Notes under the pieces: generated by a model
The model's input: the letters and a program-made list of their open reading frames with translations, nothing else
Told to the model about the DNA's origin: nothing
Database searches by the model: none
Position numbers and translations under genes: made by a program
Source of the DNA: an uncultured Bariatricus sp.
GTDB lineage: Bacteria; Bacillota; Clostridia; Lachnospirales; Lachnospiraceae
Reading direction: 5' to 3'
Assembly (NCBI GenBank): GCA_934307065.1
Contig: CAKRCD010000002.1
Span: 156,962-220,961 of the forward strand
DNA length: 64,000 bases
Shown: positions 46,493-54,843 of the stretch, one piece after another
Position numbering within the stretch: the first letter of the stretch is position 1
Layout: every line of letters begins with the position of its first letter

Positions 46493-47191
46493 ATGATTGT
46501 AGAATTTCAGGATGTAGTGAAGGAATATGGAAGTGGCGAGGCGCTTCAAAAAGCAGTAGACCATGTAAGTTTTGGCATTGAGGAAGGAGAGTTTGTAGTC
46601 ATACTGGGGCAGTCCGGGGCGGGCAAGTCTACCGTGCTGAATCTGCTTGGAGGAATGGACAGTCCCACATCGGGAAGGGTGATTGTAAATAGTACGGATA
46701 TTTCGGGGATGAATGATAAACAGCTTGGAAAATACAGGGCGGATACGATTGGATTTATTTTCCAGTTCTATAACCTGATTCCAAGTCTGACTGCATATGA
46801 GAACATTGCATTAGTGAAAAGTATTGTAAAAGATATGCGAAAGCCGGATGAGCTTTTGGAAATGGTAGGGCTTTCTTCCTGCAGAAATAAATTTCCATCG
46901 CAGATGTCAGGCGGGGAACAGCAGAGGGTTTCCATTGCAAGAGCACTGGCAAAGAATCCCAAAATTCTGCTTGGAGATGAACCGACAGGAGCACTGGATT
47001 CAGAGACAGGCGCAATTGTGTTGGAGCTGTTAGTAGATTTGTGTAAATCGGAGAAGAAAACGGTCATACTGGTTACACATAATGCAGAGATTGCAAAGTG
47101 TGCCGATAAAGTTATCCGCATGAAAAATGGCAAGATTCGTGAAATATACGAAAATGCACATCCATGCTCAGTCAGGGAGGTGGAATGGTAA
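46493..47191 (+). CDS. ABC transporter ATP-binding protein, MacB/LolD type
   Basis: ATPase of 232 aa. Walker A GQSGAGKS is near residue 40, the LolD/MacB-type signature MSGGEQQRVSIARAL follows, and Walker B is LLGDEPTGALD. The stop TAA overlaps the preferred start of the FtsX-like permease (TAATG), so the two form one transporter. Such pairs work in antimicrobial-peptide resistance, lipoprotein handling or mechanotransmission rather than classical import. RBS CGGAGG. Confidence 0.92.
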   Translation: MIVEFQDVVKEYGSGEALQKAVDHVSFGIEEGEFVVILGQSGAGKSTVLNLLGGMDSPTSGRVIVNSTDISGMNDKQLGKYRADTIGFIFQFYNLIPSLTAYENIALVKSIVKDMRKPDELLEMVGLSSCRNKFPSQMSGGEQQRVSIARALAKNPKILLGDEPTGALDSETGAIVLELLVDLCKSEKKTVILVTHNAEIAKCADKVIRMKNGKIREIYENAHPCSVREVEW

Positions 47192-49560
47192 TGCTTTTTC
47201 GAAAAATGCTTAGAGAACTGAAAATGCATTTTGGCCAGTTCTTTTCCATTTTCCTGCTGGCACTGCTTGCCATGATGATTTATGTGACCTTTGAAGGGCA
47301 TGTACTCAGTGAAGAGATTGCACGTGAAACCTTTCATGAGGAATGTAATCTGTCTGATTTGTGGGTGTACGGAGAAGGATTTTCCAAGGAGCAACTGGAA
47401 ACAGTGCGAAAGTTGGATTTTGTAAAAGATGCGCAGCTCCGAACCCAGATAAGAGGAACAGCACCTGACTGTGACGATGCGCAGGTAGACATTTACATGA
47501 TGGACGAGGAGCGTGTCAATAAAGGCTACGTGATTGATGGAGAAGCTTTCGATGCAGAAGATGCAGACGGGGTATGGCTTACCAATGCATTTGCAGAAAA
47601 ACGAGATATTAAAGTAGGGGACGAATTTAAGATAGCTTATAGTGGAATTACGTTCACAAGGACGGTAAAGGGGCTGATTGAAACACCGGAATATGAGTAT
47701 CGTCAGGCAGAAGGAGACGCAGATGTTTACGTAGAAAATATTGCGTTTGTATATATGCCATATGAGGCGTTCCCGACAGACGATTATATCTGGCATATGC
47801 TGACAACCGGGAAGTTTTCTCTTGGAAATATAGGGGATATGCAGACCGGTTCGCAGATGATTCCGGCTACGGAAATGGTGATTGTAACAAAGGATGGCGG
47901 TGCACTAAAGCATGAGGATGAAATTGCGGAGGCATTAGATAATGATTATTCTGCCATTATTGATGAATCTTCCGTACAGGGACTTGCCAGATTTGACAGT
48001 GAACTGGAACAGCACCAGAGCTTTTCTTACATATTTGCATTGATTTTCGTGGGAGTAGCGGTACTTGTCATTGCAACATCTATGAGCCGTATGGTAGAAA
48101 AACAGAGAACCCAGATTGGAACTATGAATGCCATGGGAATGAAGCGGGGCAAAATTTTAATTCATTATGTAAGCTTCAGTATTCTGCCATCAGCACTTGG
48201 TGCAATTGCGGGGATGTTAATCGGTGTATTTGTGGGAGCACCTTATATGCTGGAAATCTTTGGTGGATATTACATTGTTCCAAACAGAACCAGTGGTTTT
48301 CATCCAATCTATCTCGTACTCATAGCCGTGCTTGTGGGTATCTGTGCGGTCGCAGCTTATATGAGCTGCAGAAGAATTTTGAAAATACAGCCGGCAGAGG
48401 CATTACGACCAGCTATGCCAAAGAGTGGAAAGAAATGTATTTTTGAAAGACTTCCTTTCTGGGAGAAATTGTCATTTACCGTTCAGTATAATCTGTGCGA
48501 TATTTCCCGAGGAAAGATGAGAACATTCATGTGTATTGTAGGAACTGCATTTGGAATGCTGCTCATGGTTTATGGAACAGCCTGCAACGGACTGCTCGGG
48601 GATATGGAAAGCATTGCATTTGACAGAACTACACCGGTGGAGTATCAGGTAAAATTGTCGGAAGATGCCAAACTTTCAGATTTGGACAGACTCTCGAAAT
48701 CCATGGATGGAGAACTGGTTATGACAGACGCACTGGAAGTGTCCAAGGTGGAAAATGCTAAGTCTGATGAGAAGAAAAAGGGGACAATTACAGTTTTGGA
48801 GGGAAAAGGACTTTATAATATTTTAGACCTCGACAATGAAGTGACAAGTACCCCTCCGGGAACGGTTGCACTTTCCAGAAAATTTGCGGAAGAGATGCAT
48901 GTGTCTGTGGGAGATACCATATACTGGCATTTGTATACAAAGAATAAATGGCATCAGGCAAAAGTAGGTGTGATTTACCGCAGCTCTGAAAGTCAGGGGA
49001 TTACCATGTTACGGTCAGATTTTGAAGAAAGCGGAGAAACTTTTGCTCCAACTTTGATGATGACAAATACAAAAGATGATGCACTGAAAGAAAGAGAAGA
49101 TGTGGTGGCAGTGAATACTAAGGAAGATATGGAAAAAGCCTTTGAGACAAGTATGGAAATTGTGAATGTACTGGTGTATCTGATGATTGTATTTTCTGCG
49201 ATTCTAATCATCGTTGTTCTGTATAACTCCGGGTCTCTTTCCTTTAATGAGCGGGTGAAAGAACTGGCAACATTAAAGGTGCTTGGCTTCCAGAGCAGTA
49301 AGATTAGAAGGATGATGTCCATACAGAATTTGTGGCTCTCTGCTATCGGAATCCTTCTCGGGGCACCGTTTGGTAAAATGACTTTTAATTCCATGATGAA
49401 CAGCAATGGAGAAAACTTTGACTATAATCTTTCCATTCATGGAGCAGCGTACATAGAAGCCGGTATTTTTGTGCTGATTGTGTCTGTGCTTGTCAGCTTT
49501 CTGTTCTCAAAGCGGATTAAGAGACTGGATATGGTAGAAGTACTGAAAGGAGTAGAATAA
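47191..49560 (+). CDS. FtsX-like ABC transporter permease
   Basis: About 789 aa. One N-terminal membrane helix precedes a large extracytoplasmic domain of about 220 residues. A three-helix FtsX module (near residues 280-410) and a fourth helix (CIVGTAFGMLLMVY) follow, then a second extracellular domain and a C-terminal FtsX module ending SFLFSKRIKRLDMVEVLKGVE. This duplicated layout is typical of MacB-like two-FtsX-domain permeases. The start is taken as ATG 47191 with GGGAGG 10 bases upstream; ATG 47185 is possible. No histidine kinase is adjacent. Confidence 0.88.
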   Translation: MLFRKMLRELKMHFGQFFSIFLLALLAMMIYVTFEGHVLSEEIARETFHEECNLSDLWVYGEGFSKEQLETVRKLDFVKDAQLRTQIRGTAPDCDDAQVDIYMMDEERVNKGYVIDGEAFDAEDADGVWLTNAFAEKRDIKVGDEFKIAYSGITFTRTVKGLIETPEYEYRQAEGDADVYVENIAFVYMPYEAFPTDDYIWHMLTTGKFSLGNIGDMQTGSQMIPATEMVIVTKDGGALKHEDEIAEALDNDYSAIIDESSVQGLARFDSELEQHQSFSYIFALIFVGVAVLVIATSMSRMVEKQRTQIGTMNAMGMKRGKILIHYVSFSILPSALGAIAGMLIGVFVGAPYMLEIFGGYYIVPNRTSGFHPIYLVLIAVLVGICAVAAYMSCRRILKIQPAEALRPAMPKSGKKCIFERLPFWEKLSFTVQYNLCDISRGKMRTFMCIVGTAFGMLLMVYGTACNGLLGDMESIAFDRTTPVEYQVKLSEDAKLSDLDRLSKSMDGELVMTDALEVSKVENAKSDEKKKGTITVLEGKGLYNILDLDNEVTSTPPGTVALSRKFAEEMHVSVGDTIYWHLYTKNKWHQAKVGVIYRSSESQGITMLRSDFEESGETFAPTLMMTNTKDDALKEREDVVAVNTKEDMEKAFETSMEIVNVLVYLMIVFSAILIIVVLYNSGSLSFNERVKELATLKVLGFQSSKIRRMMSIQNLWLSAIGILLGAPFGKMTFNSMMNSNGENFDYNLSIHGAAYIEAGIFVLIVSVLVSFLFSKRIKRLDMVEVLKGVE

Positions 49561-49594
49561 AGAGTGAAAAAATAGGAAATAAAGGAGTATTTTC

Positions 49595-50374
49595 ATGGGT
49601 GTGACAATTTTGACAGGACTTTTCATCCCTTTCGCAGGAACGACATTGGGAGCATTATGTGTACTTTTTATGCGTGAGGGATTCCGAAAGGGCACAACAA
49701 AGATATTAAGCGGATTTGCCGCAGGAGTTATGATTGCAGCTTCTGTGTGGAGTCTGCTGATTCCGGCTCTTGAACAGGCTGAAAACATGGGAAAATACCG
49801 GGTTGTTCCTGTGGTTGCCGGGTTTGTGCTTGGGATGGTCTTTTTATTATTTTTAGATAACGTTACTCCGCATATACATCTGGATGAAACAGTGGAGGGA
49901 CCGCCTAGCGGGCTTAGCAAATCTTTTATGATGATTCTGGCAATTACCATTCACAACATTCCAGAGGGTATGGCGGTAGGTGTGCTTTATGCCAGTCTGC
50001 TTGCGAAAAACACTTCGGTTTCCCAAACAGCCGCGTTGGCATTGTCGGTAGGAATTGCAATTCAAAATTTCCCGGAAGGAGCAATTGTATCTATGCCGCT
50101 CCATGATGCCGGAATGTCAAAGGGAAAGGCCTGCATCTGGGGAATCTTGTCAGGGGCTGTAGAACCTGCAGCAGGTATTCTGACTGTATTTCTTGCAAGA
50201 ACGATTGTTCCGGTAATGCCATATCTGCTCAGCTTCGCGGCCGGGGCAATGATGTATGTAGTAATTGAAGAATTAGTGCCGGAGATGTCAGAAGGAGAAC
50301 ACTCCAATAAAGGAACGATTGCATTTATGGTTGGTTTCTGTCTGATGATGGTACTGGACGTAGTATTTTCCTGA
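49595..50374 (+). CDS. ZIP family metal transporter
   Basis: Divalent metal (zinc or iron) uptake protein of 259 aa with eight hydrophobic helices. The two metal-site motifs are TIHNIPEGMAVG in helix 4 and IQNFPEGAIVSMPL in helix 5. A His-containing loop (DNVTPHIHLDE) lies between helices 3 and 4. RBS AAAGGAG precedes ATG 49595. It follows the ABC permease by 34 bases, so it may be co-transcribed. Confidence 0.93.
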   Translation: MGVTILTGLFIPFAGTTLGALCVLFMREGFRKGTTKILSGFAAGVMIAASVWSLLIPALEQAENMGKYRVVPVVAGFVLGMVFLLFLDNVTPHIHLDETVEGPPSGLSKSFMMILAITIHNIPEGMAVGVLYASLLAKNTSVSQTAALALSVGIAIQNFPEGAIVSMPLHDAGMSKGKACIWGILSGAVEPAAGILTVFLARTIVPVMPYLLSFAAGAMMYVVIEELVPEMSEGEHSNKGTIAFMVGFCLMMVLDVVFS

Positions 50375-50380
50375 AATTAG

Positions 50381-50409
50381 TTGACAAAACGGTTTGGAAA
50401 GACTTTAAT
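50381..50409 (+). promoter_or_regulatory. Probable sigma-A promoter of the tetR gene
   Basis: TTGACA (50381-50386) and TTTAAT (50404-50409) with a 17-base spacer, directly after the ZIP stop codon and about 110 bases before the regulator gene. Confidence 0.55.
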
Positions 50410-50519
50410 TATGGTAACATATGATTTGAAAATTACTCAAAATGTAGATATGGTAATACAGATTGAGGACGGAAAATCGTAATGTGACAAAATGCGAGTC
50501 ATAAAAGGAGCAGTGAACA

Positions 50520-51092
50520 ATGAGTAAGGCAACTACCAAACTTGCGATTGCATATGCTTTTAAAGAACTGTTATTAGAAAAGCCGTTTGACAAGATAACG
50601 GTAAATGATATTACTGAGAAATGTGAAATGAATAGGCAGACCTTTTATTATCATTTTCATGATATATTAGAACTTACTGAGTGGATCTGTGAGGAAGATG
50701 CAGAGCGGGCAATCAAGGAGAACAGAACGTATGAGACCTGGCAGGAGGGATTTTACGCTGTCTTTGAAATGATAAACAGAGATAAGGCATTTATTATCAA
50801 TATTTATCATCACGTTCCTAAGGATTACTTATACCGCTATCTGTACCGGGTAACATATCAGCTTCTTTATAATGTGCTGGAAGAAAAGGCAGAAGGCATG
50901 GTGGTACGGGAAGAAGACAAGGCGTTTATTGCTAATTTTTATAAATATGGATTCGTAGGACTTGTGCTGGAATGGATTGACAAAGGAATGAGAGAGGACC
51001 CGAAGGTGATTATTGAACGTCTGAATTCACTGATTCAGGGAAACTTTAGCCATGCGCTCAGCAATGCCAGACTGGATAAAAATAGAATATAA
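50520..51092 (+). CDS. TetR/AcrR family transcriptional regulator
   Basis: 190-aa DNA-binding protein. The N-terminal TetR helix-turn-helix reads KLAIAYAFKELLLEKPFDKI then TVNDITEKCEMNRQTFYYHF. The C-terminal domain resembles the TetR_C DhaS/YbiH-like group (IYHHVPKDYLYRYLYRVTYQ). RBS AAAAGGAG lies 7 bases before the ATG. It precedes the oleate hydratase gene, so a fatty-acid stress role is plausible but only inferred from position. Confidence 0.88.
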   Translation: MSKATTKLAIAYAFKELLLEKPFDKITVNDITEKCEMNRQTFYYHFHDILELTEWICEEDAERAIKENRTYETWQEGFYAVFEMINRDKAFIINIYHHVPKDYLYRYLYRVTYQLLYNVLEEKAEGMVVREEDKAFIANFYKYGFVGLVLEWIDKGMREDPKVIIERLNSLIQGNFSHALSNARLDKNRI

Positions 51093-51125
51093 ATGGTAAA
51101 TGCAGGAATGTGGGTTAATATGGAA

Positions 51126-51153
51126 ATACGACAGAATGGCAAGTTTGTCGTAT
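51126..51153. promoter_or_regulatory. Inverted repeat downstream of the tetR gene
   Basis: A perfect 8-bp inverted repeat ATACGACA / TGTCGTAT with a 12-base centre. It may be a hairpin assisting the terminator at 51170-51204, or an operator. Confidence 0.4.
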
Positions 51154-51169
51154 TCTCCTGCAATGTGGG

Positions 51170-51204
51170 AGGACTGTCGTTATCTATGACAGTTCTTCTT
51201 TTTT
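51170..51204 (+). terminator. Terminator of the tetR transcript
   Basis: Stem AGGACTGTC / GACAGTTCT (one G-T pair) with a 9-base loop and a T-rich run. It lies about 80 bases after the tetR stop codon. Confidence 0.75.
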
Positions 51205-51250
51205 ATGTATTTTATTTCTGGATTTTATGGATATACTTATGGATATGAAA

Positions 51251-51318
51251 GATGCCAGGGTTAAAAGGTCTAAATCCACATGAGCTTGTTCATAAGTGGA
51301 TGACCCTCCGCATTGATG
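51251..51318. repeat. Dispersed intergenic element, copy B
   Basis: The first 30 bases match 12427-12456 with one substitution. An imperfect inverted end (GACCCTCCGCATTGATG) closes a hairpin, with an inner TCCAC ... GTGGA helix. It lies in the leader of the oleate hydratase gene, ending shortly before its RBS, the same arrangement as copy A. Confidence 0.6.
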
Positions 51319-51346
51319 AAATCGAAATGAAAGGGAGCGTGTTTAT

Positions 51347-53140
51347 ATGTATTATTCAGCAGGAACTTATGAAGCATTTGCAAAACCAGAAAAACCAGAG
51401 GGAGCTGACCGGAAATCAGCATACATTATCGGAACCGGACTTGCAGGACTGTCAGCTGCATTCTATCTTGTGAGAGATGGACAAGTGAAAGGTGAGCGTA
51501 TCCATCTTCTTGAAAAGCTTGACCTTGCAGGCGGAAGCTGTGATGGAAGAAAGGATATCAGAAAAGGCTTCTACATGAGAGGCGGCAGAGAGATGGATAA
51601 TCATTTCGAATGTATGTGGGATATGTTCCGTGATGTGCCATCTATCGAAACACCGGGTATTTCCGTACTTGATGAATATTATTGGTTAAACAAGCATGAC
51701 CCGAACTATTCTCTGTGCCGTGCCTCAGAAAAATGTGGACAGGATGCACATACAGACAAGAAATTTACATTGGACAAAGAATCAGCAATGGCTCTTTCGA
51801 AATTATTTATGACACCGGAAAAAGACCTTGAGGATAAGAAGATTAGTGAAGTGCTTCCGGATTCCTTCTGGAGTACCAATTTCTGGTTGTATTGGCAGAC
51901 CATGTTCGCATTCCAGAAATGGTCATCTGCCCTTGAAATGAAGCGATATTTATGCAGATACTGCCATCATATCGATGGACTGCCTGATTTTACAGCACTT
52001 CGTTTTACGAAATATAATCAGTATGAGAGTATGATTCTTCCGCTTGTAAAATATCTGGAAAGTCATGGTGTAACGGTAGAGTACGGAATGGATGTGAAAA
52101 ATGTCATTATCAAGGATGAAAATGGCAGAAAAGTGGCAACTCAGATTGTGTATGAAAAAGACGGAAAGACTGATACCATTGACCTTGTAGAAGATGATCT
52201 GGTATTTATCACAAATGGCTGCTGTACCGATACATCCTGTTATGGGGATCAGAATACAGCACCGGACCTTAGCAATATCAAAAATGGTGTAGGCGAGTCG
52301 TGGGATTTGTGGAAAAATATTGCTGTGCAGGCGAAACATGGGGAATATGGTAATCCTGACAAATTCTGCAGTGATTATGAGGCAACCAACTGGATGAGCG
52401 CAACCGTTGAGACTTCAGATGAAGAGATTATTCAAAAGATTATCAATGTCTGTAAGAGAGACCCAAGAGAAGGAAAGGTTACAACGGGTGGTATCGTCAC
52501 GGTAAAAGACAGTATGGATAACTGGTATCTTTCATGGACTATTAACCGTCAGCCGCAGTTCAAAGCGCAGAATAAAGATACCGTTCTGGTATGGGTTTAT
52601 GCACTTTCCACCAACAAGGCAGGAAATTATGTTAAGAAAGCGATGCGTAACTGTACCGGTGAAGAAGTTTGCCGTGAATGGCTATATCACATTGGTGCAC
52701 CGAAGGACAAGATTGATGACTGGGCAAAGAATCGCTGCAATACTACGACCTGCTTTATGCCTTATATCAACGCGTTCTTCCAGCCAAGAAAGGAAAAAGA
52801 CAGACCACTGGTTGTACCGGAAGGAGCAGTGAACTTTGCATTTCTTGGACAGTTTGCAGAAACGCCAAGAGACACTATTTTCACAACGGAATACTCTATC
52901 CGTACCGGTATGGAAGCCGTATATACCCTGCTTAATGTGGACAGGGCAGTTCCGGAAGTCTGGGGTTCTAAGTACGATGTAAGAGAACTGCTTCGTGCAG
53001 CATATTATGCAATTGATAAGAAAACCATTGACGAAGTTCCATTGTCATTCAAAGAAAAAATGCTCTTAAAAGCAGTTTTAAAAGCAGTCAAAGGAACGGA
53101 TGTGGAAATTCTGCTGAAAGAAAGCGGATTGATAAAATAG
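51347..53140 (+). CDS. ohyA: Oleate hydratase (myosin-cross-reactive antigen family)
   Basis: FAD enzyme that hydrates the cis-9 double bond of oleic or linoleic acid to 10-hydroxy fatty acid, a detoxification step in gut bacteria. The FAD-binding fold is YIIGTGLAGLSAAFYLVRDG near residue 28. Other family blocks are GGREMDNHFECMWDMFRDVPS and TGLENAN-like GQFAETPRDTIFTTEYSIRTG near the C-terminus. Length is 597 aa, as expected. RBS AAGGGAG. A terminator follows. A TetR gene lies upstream, a common pairing in Firmicutes by my recollection. Confidence 0.95.
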   Translation: MYYSAGTYEAFAKPEKPEGADRKSAYIIGTGLAGLSAAFYLVRDGQVKGERIHLLEKLDLAGGSCDGRKDIRKGFYMRGGREMDNHFECMWDMFRDVPSIETPGISVLDEYYWLNKHDPNYSLCRASEKCGQDAHTDKKFTLDKESAMALSKLFMTPEKDLEDKKISEVLPDSFWSTNFWLYWQTMFAFQKWSSALEMKRYLCRYCHHIDGLPDFTALRFTKYNQYESMILPLVKYLESHGVTVEYGMDVKNVIIKDENGRKVATQIVYEKDGKTDTIDLVEDDLVFITNGCCTDTSCYGDQNTAPDLSNIKNGVGESWDLWKNIAVQAKHGEYGNPDKFCSDYEATNWMSATVETSDEEIIQKIINVCKRDPREGKVTTGGIVTVKDSMDNWYLSWTINRQPQFKAQNKDTVLVWVYALSTNKAGNYVKKAMRNCTGEEVCREWLYHIGAPKDKIDDWAKNRCNTTTCFMPYINAFFQPRKEKDRPLVVPEGAVNFAFLGQFAETPRDTIFTTEYSIRTGMEAVYTLLNVDRAVPEVWGSKYDVRELLRAAYYAIDKKTIDEVPLSFKEKMLLKAVLKAVKGTDVEILLKESGLIK

Positions 53141-53167
53141 AAATTGTTCAAAATGGAAATTCGAAAG

Positions 53168-53203
53168 AGGAAGTATCTCAGGTGTTGGGATACTTCTTTT
53201 TTT
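53168..53203 (+). terminator. Rho-independent terminator of the oleate hydratase gene
   Basis: Stem GAAGTATC / GATACTTC with a T run of eight or more bases. Part of its right arm also forms the spacer of the next promoter. Confidence 0.88.
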
Positions 53204-53213
53204 GTGCTATAAT
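53185..53213 (+). promoter_or_regulatory. Extended -10 promoter of the MATE gene
   Basis: TTGGGA (53185-53190) and TATAAT (53208-53213) with a 17-base spacer and a TGC directly before the -10. It overlaps the terminator hairpin of the preceding gene. The predicted start near 53220 makes ATG 53220 leaderless, so ATG 53262 is preferred for the MATE protein. Confidence 0.7.
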
Positions 53214-53261
53214 GTTCGGATGAGATTATTTACAAATGAAAGGGATTTAGAGAAAACAAAT

Positions 53262-54608
53262 ATGAATAATGAACAACAGCATTTGTTTACAAATCGTATG
53301 ATTAGAAATCTGCTGATTCCGGTTGTGATGGAACAATTATTAAATTCCATCATGGGAACTGCGGATACGATGATGGTAAGCAATATTGGTTCAGCAGCGA
53401 TTTCGGCTGTATCACTGGTGGATTCCATCAATGTTCTAGTGATTCAGGCATTTTCCGCACTGGCAGCAGGCGGCGCGATTGTCTGTGCACAATATATTGG
53501 ACAGAAGAATAAAGAGCGGGCAAATGAATCCGCAAGGCAGGTTCTGTTTATCATCACTATGATATCGGTGATTGTCAGTGCAATATGCCTTGTATTCCAG
53601 AAACCGCTTTTACGGCTCATTTTTGGCTCAGTAGAAGAAGCGGTTATGACTGCTTCGGAAACTTATTTCTTTTATACCGCATTGTCATTCCCGTTTATTG
53701 CAATGTATGATTCTGCCGCATCTATTTTCAGGGCGCAGGATAATACCAGAGGACCAATGGTAATTTCCATGATTTCCAATGTGATGAATATTGTGGGAAA
53801 TGCAATTCTGATTTGGGTATTCCATATGGGAGTTGCAGGGGCAGCCATTTCTACACTGGTTTCCCGTATTTTCTGTGCAGTGGTAGTACTGATTCAACTT
53901 CGCAGAGACCGTCAGATGATAGTGGTGCGTGAGTATCTGAAAATACGTCCAAACTGGAAGATGATTGGAAGAATCCTTGGAATTGGGATTCCATCAGGAA
54001 TTGAAAACAGTATGTTCCAGCTTGGAAAGCTTGCAATCCAGTCAACGGTATCGACACTTGGAACCGTTGCGATAGCAGCTCAGGCTATGACAAATATTCT
54101 GGAAAATATGAGTGGAATTGCAGGCGGTGGAATCGGAATCGGACTCATGACCATTGTAGGACAGTGCATGGGAGCCAACTGCAAAGACGAGGCGGCTTAT
54201 TATATTAAAAAACTGACCGTAATCGCAGAAGGGGCAATTATTGTAAGCTCCCTGCTTGTGTTTGCAGCGACAAAACCAGTGACAATGCTCGGTGGTATGG
54301 AGAAAGCCAGTGCAGATATGTGTATCTATATGATGAAATGGATTACAGTGGTAAAACCTCTGGTATGGGTATTGGCATTTGTACCGGCATATGGACTGCG
54401 GGCAGCAGGAGATGTGAAGTTCTCTATGATTACGTCCTGTGCTGTTATGTGGCTGTGCAGATTTTGTCTCTGTGTTGTACTGATTCGTGGATTTGGCTTC
54501 GGACCGATGGGAGTCTGGATTGGAATGTTTGCAGACTGGACGGTAAGGGCGATTGTATTTACATACCGGTTCCATAGCAGAAAATGGATGGAACATCAGG
54601 TAATATAA
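53262..54608 (+). CDS. MATE family efflux transporter
   Basis: Cation-coupled multidrug exporter with 12 hydrophobic helices. Family landmarks are LLIPVVMEQLLNSIMGTADTMMVS at the N-terminus and FIAMYDSAASIFRAQDNTRGP in the middle. It is 448 aa counted from ATG 53262, the usual MATE length. No clear RBS is seen for any candidate start, so the N-terminus is uncertain. Substrate is unknown. Confidence 0.9.
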   Translation: MNNEQQHLFTNRMIRNLLIPVVMEQLLNSIMGTADTMMVSNIGSAAISAVSLVDSINVLVIQAFSALAAGGAIVCAQYIGQKNKERANESARQVLFIITMISVIVSAICLVFQKPLLRLIFGSVEEAVMTASETYFFYTALSFPFIAMYDSAASIFRAQDNTRGPMVISMISNVMNIVGNAILIWVFHMGVAGAAISTLVSRIFCAVVVLIQLRRDRQMIVVREYLKIRPNWKMIGRILGIGIPSGIENSMFQLGKLAIQSTVSTLGTVAIAAQAMTNILENMSGIAGGGIGIGLMTIVGQCMGANCKDEAAYYIKKLTVIAEGAIIVSSLLVFAATKPVTMLGGMEKASADMCIYMMKWITVVKPLVWVLAFVPAYGLRAAGDVKFSMITSCAVMWLCRFCLCVVLIRGFGFGPMGVWIGMFADWTVRAIVFTYRFHSRKWMEHQVI

Positions 54609-54610
54609 GA

Positions 54611-54650
54611 GGGAAAAAGATAAAAGGGTACTTGAAAATACAAGTACCCT
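54611..54650 (-). terminator. Terminator of the small minus-strand gene
   Basis: Stem AGGGTACTTG / CAAGTACCCT with a 6-base loop. Read on the minus strand it is followed by a T-rich run (TTTTATCTTTTT). It starts in the stop codon of the 64-aa gene and also sits just after the MATE gene, so it may act from both sides. Confidence 0.75.
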
Positions 54651-54843
54651 ACTGTATAACCTGCTTTAACTGACTCATATGATTTTTAACCGTATCGGTC
54701 ACATTAACGGTCGTTTCCCCGTGGCGGTCCAACTCATTAAAACGCCCTCTGCGTTTCAGGGTTCTTTTGGAGTCGGAAACTGCAGATTGGTCAAAGGTTT
54801 GGTAAAAATTATTTGTTTTATTGGAAATATTTTGATTCGACAT
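54649..54843 (-). CDS. Small protein of unknown function
   Basis: A 64-aa product without a recognised domain. The N-terminal half is rich in Asn, Ser and Thr; the centre is basic (SKRTLKRRGRFNELDRHGE); the end is a likely amphipathic helix (VNVTDTVKNHMSQLKQVIQ). A good RBS (AAAGGA, 7 bases before the ATG) and a dedicated terminator make it a credible gene. No signal peptide is seen. It is antisense to nothing and stands alone between a MATE gene and the DUF4143 ATPase gene. Confidence 0.65.
   Translation of the reverse strand: MSNQNISNKTNNFYQTFDQSAVSDSKRTLKRRGRFNELDRHGETTVNVTDTVKNHMSQLKQVIQ

Noticed and set aside
46768..47796. 342-aa open frame antisense to the ABC ATPase and permease genes
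   Set aside because: It is a shadow of two well-supported + strand genes, with no RBS and an implausible composition rich in Cys, Ser and Phe.
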